Assembly (NCBI RefSeq): GCF_029784165.1
Contig: NC_073696.1
Location: 185,668,998-185,732,997, forward strand
From: Wyeomyia smithii
Lineage: Eukaryota; Arthropoda; Insecta; Diptera; Culicidae
Reading direction: 5' to 3'
DNA: 64,000 bases
Below are positions 1 to 10,888 of the stretch, piece by piece (positions within the stretch are counted from its first letter, which is position 1; each line of letters opens with the position of its first letter). Below the pieces are notes generated by a model, which saw only the letters and a program-made list of their open reading frames with translations, did no database searches and had not been told where the DNA came from. Made by a program: the position numbers and the translations under genes.

Positions 1-2
1 TA

Positions 3-1121
3 GCTTGCTCTGAGCTCTTCACACGCGAGTATCGCGTTTACATACCCGCACGAGACGTGGAGATCGACGGTGTCATAACCGATTCGAGTCTGTCCGTCGA
101 GTGTATACTGAAAAGTACCAAAGGGTGCTTTAAGAACAAAACCTGTCCCGATGTAAAGGTGCTCGACTGCAAGCAATTGCGGTCAGCATCGATCATCGGT
201 GGCAAAACAGTATACACTCCGTCAGACTCGTTTCGAGTTACGTTCGCCGGGTCAGCGCTACCAAGCCACGTCTCGATCCACCGGGCTCGTCTCCCTGTGC
301 GATTATATGTGCCTCGCGCCATGAACTGCCTGAATTGTAAGCAGTTAGGCCACACCGCCGCCTGCTGCTGCAATAAGGCACGTTGTGGCAAGTGTGGGGA
401 GAATCATGCGGATGATTCCTGCAGTAAAAATGCTGAAAAATGCATTCACTGTGGGGAGAGTCAGCATGAGCTCTCGACATGTGCGGTGTACATGCAGCGC
501 AGGGATAAAATAAAGAGGTCTCTCAAAGAGCGTTCGAAGCGTTCTTACGCTGAGATGCTGAAAAAGACCGTTACCACTTCTCCCATTACATCAAACCCTT
601 TTGATCTGTTGTCCTCTGATGAAACCGATTCTGACGATTCACCAGCGGGAACATCTTACGCCAATCCTGGGGAGTCTAGAAAGAGGAAAAATATTTCCTC
701 TCCTAAACTTCCCAGAAAAGGTCCTAAGATTTCTCAAAGTGAAATGAAAGTTACAAACAAACCAAACAGTGCTGCGGAAAAACCGAAGCAAACTCCTCCT
801 GGGCTTGCAAATTTAAAGTCCCAGAAGGAGTTCCCAGCACTGCCAGGAACATCTAAAACCCCAGTTGTTCCTTTTTCACTCCCAGTTGATGAAACAAACT
901 CTGGATTAGTGAAATTTTCTGACATTGTGGACTGGATTTTTGAAACTTTCAATGTTCCCGATCCAATTAAAATTTTTCTTACAGCATTCCTCCCAACAGT
1001 TAGATCATTTTTGAAGCAGTTGACTGCCCAATGGCCCCTCCTTGCAGCGATTGTAGCCTTCGATGCCTTATTCAACTGCGTATATGAAGGATTCTATCTC
1101 TGTCTTACAGTGGAATTGTAG
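3..1121 (+). CDS. LINE ORF1 (gag-like nucleic-acid-binding protein), 5' partial
   Basis: The frame is open from the first bases of the window to a stop at 1119-1121, giving 372 residues with no start in view, so the N-terminus lies upstream. Three CCHC-type knuckles occupy visible residues 109-160, with cores CLNC, CGKC and CIHC each followed by His and Cys. The stretch after them is rich in Lys, Ser and Pro, as in LINE ORF1 proteins that coat the RNA and assist target-primed reverse transcription. The last 38 bases overlap the start of ORF2. This frame is undamaged in the window although ORF2 is broken, so decay may be recent. The product is an RNA-binding chaperone by family knowledge only. 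Confidence 0.75.
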   Translation, partial: ACSELFTREYRVYIPARDVEIDGVITDSSLSVECILKSTKGCFKNKTCPDVKVLDCKQLRSASIIGGKTVYTPSDSFRVTFAGSALPSHVSIHRARLPVRLYVPRAMNCLNCKQLGHTAACCCNKARCGKCGENHADDSCSKNAEKCIHCGESQHELSTCAVYMQRRDKIKRSLKERSKRSYAEMLKKTVTTSPITSNPFDLLSSDETDSDDSPAGTSYANPGESRKRKNISSPKLPRKGPKISQSEMKVTNKPNSAAEKPKQTPPGLANLKSQKEFPALPGTSKTPVVPFSLPVDETNSGLVKFSDIVDWIFETFNVPDPIKIFLTAFLPTVRSFLKQLTAQWPLLAAIVAFDALFNCVYEGFYLCLTVEL

Positions 1122-4100
1122 AAGTATTTTACCAAAAATTGATTCGTTTAAAGTTTTGATAAAGTAAAACAAATGCGATGCATTTTCCCTTTGTGAAACT
1201 TGGCTTACTTCAAAAATTGATCTCAACTTCCATGATTTTAATATTATTCGCCTAGGTAAAGGTAAAGAGCTTTGTATTGCCTCAATATATATTTCTCCCA
1301 GAGCACAGGTTGGGCAACGGCTGCTCTTTAATTTAATAGAACTTCTTCCCTCGCCACGTTTGATTTTGGGAGACTTCAACTCTCATGGCGTGGCTTGGGG
1401 TTCCCCTTACAATGATTACCGCTCCTCTTTAATCTATAACCTTTGCGATGACTTCGACATGACTATTTTAAACAACGGCGAAATGACACGTATCCCGAAA
1501 CCTCCAGCGCGCCCAAGCGCTTTGGATCTATCCTTATGTTCGACGTCGCTACGGTTGGATTGCACATGGAAGGTAATCCTCGATCCTCACGGTAGCGACC
1601 ATTTGCCTATTCTTATTTCAATTAATAACGGGTCAACTCGCATGCGACCAGTTGACATTCCGTATGACCTCACACGGAATGTCGATTGGAAGTTATACGA
1701 GGAAATGATTTCAAAAGCGGTCGATTCGATTCAACATCATCCACCACTTGAAGAATACAACCTCCTCACGGACTTGATTCTCGACGCCGCGTTGCAAGCC
1801 CAAATGAAGAAATATCCCGGCGTAACGATCAAAGAACGGCCTCCCACTCCGTGGTGGGACCAAGAGTGCACCGATGTCTACACGCAAAGATCCGACGCGT
1901 TTTTGGCCTACCAGAAGGGAGGTATACCTGGCGACTATTTACGGTATTCGGAGCTTGATACCAAGCTTAAAAGCTTGGCTAAAGCAAAGAAACGCGGATA
2001 TTGGCGTCGGTTCGTGAACGAGTCGTCGAGGGAGACATCGATGAGCACTCTTTGGAACACAGCCCGAAAGCGAGGAGTCTTCAAGTAGGTGGATATTTGA
2101 TTTTGCCAGGAAAGTATGTCCGGACTCTGTTCCTGAGCAAAATATTGTTCGCGATGCGTCTCCGGGCCACGACGCGATAGAATCACCTTTTACGATGGCA
2201 GAATTTTCAGTTGCTCTCCTGTCCTGTAACAATAACGCGCCTGGGTTAGATAGAATCAAATTCAACTTGTTGAAGAATCTACCCGGCAATGCCAAGAGGC
2301 GCTTGTTGAACTTGTTCAATAAGTTCCTGGAGCAAAACATTGTACCGCAGGATTGGAGGCAAGTGAAGGTGATCGCCATCCAAAAACCAGGGAAACCAGC
2401 TTCTGATCACAACTCTTATAGGCCGATTGCAATGCTAACCTGTATCCGGAAATTGATGGAAAAAGTGATACTCCGTCGTTAAGACCATTGGGTCGAATCA
2501 AATGGTTTGCTTTCAGATACTGAATTTGGCTTCCACCGTGCCAAAGGGACGAATGATAGTCTTGCGCTGCTTTCAACAGATATTCAGCTGGCGTATGCTC
2601 GCAAAGAACAAATGGCGTCTGCGTTCTTGGACATTAAGGGGGCTTTTGATTCCGTTTCTATTGACATTCTTTCGGGTAAACTTCACCGACAAGAATTTTT
2701 TTCTCCAATTTTAAAAATTTTTTTGCGCAATTTGTTGTCCGAAAAGCATATGCATTTTACGCACGGCGATTTGGAAACTTTTCGCATTGGCTACATGGGT
2801 CTTCCCCAGGGCTCATGTTTAAGCCCCCTTCTTTACAACTTTTATGTAAATGACATCGACGAATGTCTGGCAAATTCATGCACGATAAGACAACTTGCAG
2901 ACGACAGTGTAATCTCTGTTACAGGAGCCAAAGCTGCCGATTTGCAAGGACCATTGCAAGATACCTTGGACAATTTGTCTGCTTGAGCTTTACAGCTAGG
3001 TATCGAATTCTCTCCGGAGAAGACTGAGATAGTAGTTTTTTCTAGGAAGCATTAACCTGCTCAGCCTAAAACACAATTAATGGGTAAAACGATTTCTCAG
3101 GTTTTGGTACACAAATATCTTGGTATCTGGTTCGACTCTAAAGGCACCTGGGGTTGTCACGTGAGGTATCTGATGAAAAAATGTCAACAAAGAGTGAATT
3201 TTCTTCGTACAATAACCGGACAATGGTGGGGAGCCCATCCAGGAGACCTTATAAGGCTTTACCAAACAACGATATTGTCTGTTATTGAATACGGGTGTTT
3301 CTGCTTCCGCTCCGCAGCAAACACACATCTGATCAAACTGGAGCGAATACAATATCGTTGTTTGCGTATCGCCTTAGGTTGCATGCAGTCGACCCATACG
3401 ATGAGTTTGGAGGTCTTAGCTGGAGTACTACCATTGAAAAACCGCTTCTGGAGCCTGTCTTCTCGTCTTATCAAATGTGAGGTCTTGAACCGTCCCGTGA
3501 TTGAAAATTTTGAAAGGTTAATCGAACTTAATTCTCAAACCCGTTTTATGACATTGTATTTCCATCACATGTCCCAAAATATTAACCCTTCTTCGAATAT
3601 TCCAAATCGTGTCGACTTATCAAATACTTCTGATTCTACTGTGTTTTTCGATACATCCATGATAGAAGAAACTCGTGGAATCCCGGATCATTTACGCGTG
3701 CAGCAGATCCCCAAATTTTTTTCCAATAAATATCGAAACATCAACTGCAACAATATGTTCTACACTGACGGATCACTTCTTGATGGGTCCACTGGCTTCG
3801 GTATTTTCAATAACAATTTAACCGTCTCCAATAAACTCGATAATCCTATAATTCTGTTTACGTCGCAGAATTAGGTGCAATTCAGTACACCCTAGGGATT
3901 ATTGAAAAAATGCCCACGGACCATTATTTCATCTTTACGGACAGTCTCAGTTCCATTGAGGCTCTCCGATCGATGAAAGATGTTAAGCACTCTCCGTATT
4001 TCCTGGGAAAAATACGGGAACATCTGAGTGCTTTATCCGAAAAATCGTTTCAGATTACCTTAGCGTGGGTCCCTTCTCACTGCTCGATACCGGGCAATGA

Positions 4101-4608
4101 GAAAGCGGACTCTCTGGCTACGGTGGGCGCAACAAACGGTGATATTTATGAAAGACCAATTGCTTTTAATGAGTTTTTCGCACTTGTACGTCAGAATACG
4201 ATCATCATTTGGCAAAATTCTTGGACCAGAGGGGAACTGGGAAGGTGGTTACATTCCATAATCCCCAAGGTGTCGACGAACCCGTGGTTCAAGGGGTTGG
4301 ATGTAGGTCGGGATTTCATTTGCGTGATGTCCCGGCTTATGTCCAATCACTATAGATTTGAAGCGCATCTCCGTCGTGTTGGGCTCGGGGAGAGTGGTAT
4401 CTGTGCCTGTGGTGAAGGTTATCACGACATAGAGCACGTTGTTTGGTCATGCCCTGTACACCGTGACGCCAGGTCTAGATTAATAGCTTCCCTGCAGGCC
4501 GAAGGTAGGCAGCCGGCTGTTCCTGTTCGTGATGTCTTGGCGAGCCGTGACCTATCCTACATGTCCCTTATATACGTTTTCCTGAAATCCATTCACGCCC
4601 CCGTTTAA
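1084..4608 (+). pseudogene. LINE ORF2 (endonuclease, reverse transcriptase, RNase H), broken
   Basis: ATG at 1084 opens the frame that holds the first endonuclease motif (LQWNCRS, about 1105-1125), but an in-frame TAA follows at 1165-1167. The endonuclease continues with CETWLT, then a short deletion near 1255-1270, then LILGDFNSHG (1358-1387) and GSDHLPIL (1592-1615). A frameshift lies near 2090. Reverse transcriptase blocks follow: SYRPIAML (2414-2437), FLDIKGAFDS (from 2624), GLPQGSCLSP (2798-2827) and the catalytic LADDS (2897-2911). Stops occur near 2480, 2984 and 3053. RNase H appears as FYTDGSL (3761-3781), FTDSLSSIEAL (3931-3963) and WVPSHCSIPGNEKAD (4066-4110) with another frameshift between 3874 and 3910. 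A terminal CACG...H...CP motif lies at 4402-4455. The element cannot mobilise itself. Confidence 0.85.
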
Positions 4609-5072
4609 TCCTATTCCCTTCCGCCTACATCCAACCAAACGACAAGAACACGTTAAGACCCCGGATCCGGAAACAGCAGTTCTGATCAACATATCCAGGT
4701 CAGCGGCGCTCTTCCGGTTCGAGCGGTTTATTTTTCGACAAACCCGTTCTCTCGCCACCTAGATGAGTGCTGGCGTCCCCGCCGAGCACACCCGCCTGGA
4801 ACTCGCACGACCTTTGACTGATACCGAGGGATGTTGGCGAACAGTCGACGAGCAAGCAGTCCAGAGTTATATTAAGTCGAGGAAAATGAGTACGAAAACA
4901 TTCAACATTCCGACGACAGTTACAGTCAGACTTCCACCTTCTTTTCTGATTTGAAGATCACTTGCTGTTGACCCGGACAACTTGAGCTCATATATTTTCA
5001 TGACAGGACGTTTTCGAGATTTATGACCTGTTGCGTTAGAGCACTGCTAAAAGAGAATAAAACTCTACATTG

Positions 5073-5986
5073 CACAGTGGTCCAGATCGTCGATTTAGCG
5101 GTATTTAATTTTTTGTGCAAAAACAGCTGTTGTTAGGTTAATAGTATATCTGAAATATGGTTTGTGTTTAAAAAGGCGCTTCTGTTAAGAAAATAAAAAT
5201 TAGGGTGGCTCCATTTTTAGCAAAAATAGCAAAACTAACTTTTTTCTGAAAAAGATACGGTTTTTTTTTAGTTCAGAGAAGTTGTAGATCTATTTATTTT
5301 AAACAACTTTGCCGACGAAAGATAGTCTTTATCTTGCATACTTTTCGCGGTATGATGAATTTAAGATAGTAAGTTAGGGTGTCGCTGAAAAATCTAGTTT
5401 TTTCGATGTAACTTTTTTATTTTTGGTTCTATCAAAACTTGGTCTTCAAACAGTTTTTGGGTCTTTATGAGGTGCATATTTTTTCTGAATGCTTGAAAGC
5501 GCTATCTCTGTCACAAGAAAAGTTATTAAGTTTTTCCCTTTCAAAATACGCCCTTTTCTAATGTTTGTATCTAGTTAAATAGCAAACACAAACTAAAACT
5601 ATTGATTACGTTTGAAAGATCGTACTTTTCTGTATATAATATCTAAAATCTGGAGGGTGGATATTTTTCTATCTCAAATAAATCCAATTTGAACTAAATT
5701 AAAATAGTAAATTGTATTTATTTGGGACTTAGACTATCTTTCTTCGGTAAAGTTGTTTAGAATAAATGGATCTACAACTTCTCTGAACTAAAAAGAACTT
5801 TATCTCTATGAGCAAAAAAGTTAGTTCTGCTATTTTTGCTAAAAATGGAGCCACCCTAATTTTTATTTTCTAAAAAGATGCGCCTTTTCAAACACAAAAT
5901 ATTTTGCAAACACACTACAAACCTAGCAACAGCTGTTTTTGCACAAAAAATTAAATACCGCTAAATCGACGATCTGGACCACTGTG
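5073..5986. mobile_element. Long-armed foldback (MITE-like) element with 5-bp target duplication
   Basis: The left end CACAGTGGTCCAGATCG and the right end CGATCTGGACCACTGTG are inverted copies. The inversion continues for roughly 257 bp on each side (5073-5330 and 5730-5986) around a spacer of about 400 bp. Direct CATTG copies flank it (5068-5072 and 5987-5991). A related uninterrupted site near 7122-7137 shows the target before insertion. There is no coding capacity, so it would need a transposase in trans. Confidence 0.8.
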
Positions 5987-6030
5987 CATTGTTAGAAGTT
6001 AAAGGATATTTAAGCAAATACTAACCTCAT

Positions 6031-6245
6031 CCAGTTGGTCTCGGGGTACGATGCTGGACTAACAAACCAGTCGTCGTAGGTTCGAGTCTCGGTTCGGAAG
6101 AGACTGTTAGTGTCAGTAGGATCGTAGCGCTAGCCCCGCAATTGTCCTGTACATCAAACAGTTGGCTGCGAAGTCTGTGTATAATAGACATTTTGTCAAG
6201 TTCCGAATCGGAATGTTGCACCAAGGCTTTGCTTGTCATTAACCT
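6031..6245 (+). mobile_element. tRNA-derived SINE-like element
   Basis: A pol III B-box-like sequence (GGTTCGAGTCTC, about 6079-6090) follows a tRNA-like head beginning near 6035. The body includes CGTAGCGCTAGCCCCGC and ends near TTGCACCAAGGCTTTGC (6214-6230). Comparison with the uninterrupted paralogue at 7150-7175 shows about 215 bp inserted between ACTAACCTCAT and ACTTGAACGCAG. The exact ends are uncertain because no clean target duplication is visible. Confidence 0.6.
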
Positions 6246-7023
6246 TAACTTGAACGCAGCGTAAGCTGCTCACTTTGGTGTAATTGATCGTTGAGATCCC
6301 ATGCCGAATCCAGAATACGTCTCCACAAAACTCGGCCTTGGGCTGCTACTCTCCAGTCTCCCCTTACACCCGCTGCTCTGGCATCCTCGTCGACAGCACA
6401 CATCCAGCGCATGCGCGGTCTTCCTCGAAGTCGTCGGCCTCTATCCGGTTCTCTGCTAGATATTATCTTTGCCGGTCGCTCATCTGCCATCCGCGTACAT
6501 GACCAGCCCACTGTAACCTGCCGTGTTTCATCAGCTTAACAATATCAGCGTGTTTTCATACTTCGTACAGCTCGTGAAATATACGCCTGCGCCAAACCCC
6601 ATTCTTAGTTTGCCTCCAAGTATTGATCGCAGGATTCTACGCTCGGAGACCCCAAGCGCTCGTCAATTGGCCTCCTTCTCCGTCCACGATTCATATCCAT
6701 AGAGCGCTACCAGAGGATCAGAGTCCTATAGAGCGCAAATTTCGTACGGATCTGTAGGCTACAGGACCTAAGCTGGCTACGCAATCCGTAATAAGCCATA
6801 TTCGCCGCCGCAATCCGTCTCTTCACCTCGCGTACTTCGTTTTGGCAGTGTTTATGGTAAGTCCAATCCTCGCAACTTCCCTTTTGATAGCCGTAAAGAT
6901 CTCCTCAACTGCTCTACGGTTAACACCAGTTATATCAACGTCGTCCGCGAAGCCCAGAAGCATGTGAGACTTAGTGATGATGGTGCCCCTCCTCTGCACA
7001 CCTGCCCTTCGTATTGCACCCAC
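6245..7023 (-). pseudogene. RTE-clade LINE reverse transcriptase C-terminal part, degenerate
   Basis: Read on the minus strand from 7023, the sequence gives GAIRRAG, then HMLLGFADDVDI (catalytic FADD box of the reverse transcriptase), EEIFTAIKREVARIGLTINTAKTK, and, after frameshifts, the RTE C-terminal block with MADERPAKII and RRLRGRPRMRWMC at 6400-6500. The coding sequence stops near 6245. The 5' part of reverse transcriptase and the endonuclease are absent: coding sequence begins abruptly at 7023 beside another copy of the element's own 3' segment. Clade assignment rests on the FADD context and the GRPRxRW tail. Confidence 0.8.
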
Positions 7024-7192
7024 CGGGCAACATGAGTTCGTATATTTTTATGGCAGAACGTCTTCGAGATCTATGACCTGTTGTGTTAGAGCACTGGTAA
7101 AAGTGCGTTTATTCTCTACTTTGTTGGATGTTAGAAGATATTCAAGCAAATACTAAACTCATCTTGAATGCAGTGTAAGCTGCTCACTTCGG
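7021..7192 (-). repeat. RTE 3'-end segment, right (uninterrupted) copy
   Basis: This 170-bp segment repeats 4971-6275 (minus its inserts), for example cgagatctatgacctgttg against cgagatttatgacctgttg. Because it abuts the 5'-truncated RTE coding remnant, the region looks like two RTE copies joined head to tail on the minus strand. Confidence 0.65.
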
Positions 7193-7365
7193 TCTGATGG
7201 GCGTCCACCATTTAGTAAAGTTTCGATTGACGGCCCATTCAGGGTTTGGCTGTCTGTTCGTCTTCAGCAACAAGTAACAGTTAGTTGGTGACATGCGACA
7301 GAAGCACGACTCGCTCGTTTCGGCGGATTGCGACTCTGAGGGTTGCGACTGATTAGATGCTCATG

Positions 7366-8130
7366 GTTACACGAGTCATGCAATTTAGCATTTGACTCCA
7401 GGAATCGGGTGTTCGATTTATGAATTCTTGCTTTGGCTACTGGAACCATGATTTTGATTTATGTAATCATGAGTTGCGAGTCGGGACATATAGCATTTGA
7501 CTCATGGAATCAGGCGTTCGATTTATGAATTCTTGCTTTGGCTACTGGAACCATGATTTTGATTTATGAAATCATGAGTTGCGAGTCGGGACATATAGCA
7601 TTTGACTCATGGAATCAGGCGTTCGATTGATGAATTCTTGCTTTGGCTACTGGAACCATGATTTTGATTTATGAAATCATGAGTTGCGAGTCGGGACATA
7701 TAGCATTTGACTCATGGAATCAGGCGTTCGATTTATGAATTCTTGCTTTGGCTACTGGAAACATGATTTTGATTTATGAAATCATGAGTTGCGAGTCGGG
7801 ACATATAGCATTTGACTCATGGAATCGGGCGTTCGATTTATGAATTCTTGCTTTGGCTTTGGAACCATGATTTTGATTTATGAAATCATGAGTTGCGAGT
7901 CAGGACATATAGCATTTGACTCCGGGAATCGGGTGTTCGATTTATGAATTCTTGCTTTGGCTACTGGAACCATGATTTTGATTCATAAAATCATGAGTTG
8001 CGAGTCAGGAGTGACATATAGCATTTGACTCCAGGAATCGGGTGTTCGATTTATGAATTCTTGCTTTGGCTATTGGAACCATTATTTTGATTTATGAAAT
8101 CATGAGTTGCGAGTCGGGACATATAGCATT
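7366..8130. repeat. 105-bp tandem repeat array, about 7 copies
   Basis: The word GAGTTGCGAGTC recurs at 7471, 7576, 7681, 7786, 7890, 7995 and 8104, a spacing of 105 bp with one 104-bp and one 109-bp step. A diverged first unit begins near 7366 and a decayed last unit runs to about 8200. Each unit also holds GCGTTCGATTTATGAATTC and several short ATCATGA / TCATGAT words. No coding potential is evident. Confidence 0.9.
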
Positions 8131-8199
8131 TGACTCATGAAATCGGGTGTTCGATTTATAAAACCTTGCTTTGATTTAGGAAACCATGAATTGAACTCA

Positions 8200-10260
8200 T
8201 GATTGATTGGGCTAGTTTCATGAAATCATGATTTGTGCGATCCGATTCACGAAATTGCCCAATCCGCACGAGAGTCACAAATAAAATAAGACTTTTTTCT
8301 TACAATTGTCCCCCGAATGTTTTAAAAATAATATTGAAATAGCTTTTGTACGCGAGTAACCATTACTTTTTATAGAAAAACTTGTGTTAGTTTTCTTACA
8401 AAAGACACTAGCGCTATGATTATACAACAAATTTTTCTTTTATTTTGTCTCTGTGATAATTGAACTAAAATTTATTTATTCTTCTCTGAAGGGTCACAGG
8501 CGAAATTAATCCACTTGTGAAACGAAATTATTTTTTCCATTAAGTAGTCACGGTGATAATTTGAAGTACAAATGGTATGTTGTCTTAGAATAGTCACTAA
8601 GTCATTAAAAGGTACATTTAAATTTTTCTGATAACTTCATGGTGACCTTCATAGGAATAGTTTCCCCTGTTAGTCACTGTGACTTCTGTGAGAGAATATT
8701 TGTCAAAAGTTTTGTTCAATAGAATTTGTGACCTTTTGAAAAAAAAAAACTTATATGTTATTTACATTGTCGCAGTGATTTTGGTAATCATCTCTTCTAG
8801 TTTAAATAAATATCAGAAAAAGTGAACATCGGGCTTCAATCAACAAATGTTACTTTTCAGTCACCGTGACTTTTGTAAAGAATATGTCAAATGTTGTTAT
8901 GAATATGTGATCTTTTCAAAAATTTCGCGGAATTTTAGTAACTATCCTTTTTAATCAAGTAGCTTCGAAAATATTAGTTGAAATTAATAAGGTCACATAT
9001 TTCTTGAAACTAACGTTCGATTAGTCTCAAAAGAGCCCCCATATTAATTGATGTTTATTAAGGAATAAAGAAATGATCCATAACCGTTATTAAGAAGAAT
9101 GCATCTTTTTTACGAAAGTCACCAAGAATTGGTGACGAGCACCTAAAGTTTGTTGGCTCACTAAAATGGAGGCAATGCTTGACGAAAGTAGTACATATAT
9201 TATAAAATTAAACCATAATATGGTTTAGAAGTTTTCCTTGAATATTTTCATATATTTTGTAACAAAATTACAACAAGAGTTATCCATTAACAGACAGACG
9301 CTTAACAAAACAATAAATTTAATTTTTAGTGTTTCTAAAATATTTATAATTTTACGAATACTATCTAAAACCTAATTTTTGGGAAGGCGCGCGAAAATTT
9401 TAAGAGGTAGGCGACATACTTTCTCCATGAAAATGGGATTGCATTTGAAAATAGCTTTTGGCATTCATCGCAAATTCAACTTGTTCTATGTTATTGCTAA
9501 TATGTACACGTTCAATCATTTCTAAATTTTATCGGTGAAATAAAAAAAAAAATAGCAATGTTCGGGAGTTGGTCACGAACAGTATATTTTATTTTAGAAC
9601 TTTGTCACGAAAAGTATTCATGAATGTGTTGATAAAGATACGACTCGCGATGACAACTTAAAACAAAATAAAAAACGTTTCTGGTTTCTCCTATAAATAT
9701 CACACAGTTGAAAGCATGTAAATGTAGAAAATTGTATAAGGCTCTAAGCCCCGCCATTTCGACGCTATTTCAGCATTCCTGACCATTTACAGAACATGTT
9801 CCTAATACGAATATTAATCTTCTCTTAAAGGTCACCAACATGTCATTTGTGCGGACTGGGTGTACATTTAATTTATGAAACTTCACTTTGGTTCATTAAA
9901 TCTTAATGTCATGATTTATCGATCACGAAACTGAAAATATAATTCATGTGATCTAGCGTTCCACGAATGAAATTAGACATTATATTTGAATTCGTGTTTT
10001 GGTTCATGAAGTCAGTAATTTATTTCATGAAACTACAATAAAAATTCATTAAACTTAGAATAAAGTTCATAAACTTTGAATTGGATTCATCACTCTGATA
10101 AGTTGGAATTTGATTCATGATTATGAATTATTGAAATTATAATTTTTCAACTTAAAACTAAAAATCGTAAAAGATCAGATTTTGTTCACGGTCTTAGATG
10201 CCAAACCGTTACGGGTTTGAGGATTTGCGTTTGTAGTAACAAGTTCGACAGTCAGTATTA
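8200..10260. other. AT-rich unassigned sequence with diverged internal duplications
   Basis: No coding feature is recognised. The block 8671-8830 is loosely repeated at about 8857-9010, a shift of roughly 186 bp (TTAGTCACTGTGACTTCTGT against TTCAGTCACCGTGACTTTTG, then similar downstream words). GTCACnGTGAC-type words recur at 8547, 8674 and 8860. The end, 9860-10130, is rich in TTCATGAAA words resembling the 105-bp array, which suggests common ancestry. Confidence 0.45.
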
Positions 10261-10303
10261 TTTATGATTTGCACGGCAAAACAAAGTAAAGCATAAATTG
10301 ATA

Positions 10304-10370
10304 AGTTTTCTTTGGCAGCTTTTCTGCAGCAGTATCATGCGAAAACCTGCCAAAGACGTTCGATACCCTA
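10304..10370. repeat. Short foldback element, copy A, left arm truncated
   Basis: The right arm (CCTGCCAAAGACGTTCGA, then TACCCTA) matches the family seen complete at 28017-28124. The left arm keeps only the inner part (TTTCTTTGGCAGC). Confidence 0.6.
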
Positions 10371-10610
10371 ATCAATTTATAATAACATTTCAACCATTTT
10401 TGATCGTTTTTTCTAACGGATTTTATTTTTTCTGAAAAAGTACTGTAAATCTTTATCGATGACATTAGAGAACACAAAATGTTTCTCATCTATTTTTTTT
10501 AAACGTCATCTGCATAGCATTGCATTTGCACTTTGCATAGATGTTCTTATGGGCTGAAGATGTCATTTTGTGCTATTACTATTTTTTGTTTTTGGTCACG
10601 AATAATTTGG

Positions 10611-10888
10611 CGGCATCCATAAATTACGTAATACCTATAGGAGGGAGGGGGGATATATTTTTTGGCATTACGATTTGTTATATAGGGGAGGGGGAGGTAA
10701 GATCAGCGTTACGTAACAAAAAATCCATGGGGAGACTTTCCAAATATGAGCATTTTTATTTGGCATATTCTTCTACAGCGTTACGTAATTTTTATGGGGG
10801 GTAGGTTTTGGCGTTACTTTTCGTTACATATGGGAGGGTGGTGGTCCAAAAATTGGGGTTTTTGCGTTACGTAATTTATGAATGTTGC
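10611..10888. mobile_element. MITE with GGCATCC...TTACGTAA inverted ends, copy 1
   Basis: The left end CGGCATCCATAAATTACGTA and the right end TACGTAATTTATGAATGTTG are inverted. Internal G-rich tracts (GGGGAGGG) and repeated GCGTTACGTAA words are shared with a second copy at 30909-31187. The element is about 278 bp long and non-coding. Confidence 0.8.

Larger units (their letters stand above)
1..4760 (+). mobile_element. I-clade-like non-LTR retrotransposon, degenerate, 5' end outside the window
   Basis: ORF1 with three zinc knuckles is followed by an overlapping ORF2 that keeps the order endonuclease, reverse transcriptase, RNase H and a C-terminal Cys/His motif. An RNase H domain in ORF2 with zinc knuckles in ORF1 is typical of the I superfamily of LINEs (I, Loner and related mosquito elements). 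Stops and frameshifts make it inactive. The coding part ends at 4608; sequence up to about 4760 is probably 3' UTR, but no poly(A) or simple-repeat tail marks the end. Clade is inferred from domain content, not from an alignment. Confidence 0.85.
4971..6275 (-). repeat. RTE 3'-end segment, left copy, carrying two insertions
   Basis: The segment from about 4971 (acccggacaa) through gaacgcagcgtaagctgctc near 6253-6272 matches 7021-7192 in direct orientation once two inserts are removed: the foldback at 5073-5986 and the SINE at about 6031-6245. It lies downstream, in minus-strand sense, of the RTE coding remnant and is probably its 3' UTR. The right copy serves as an empty site for both inserts. 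Confidence 0.6.
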
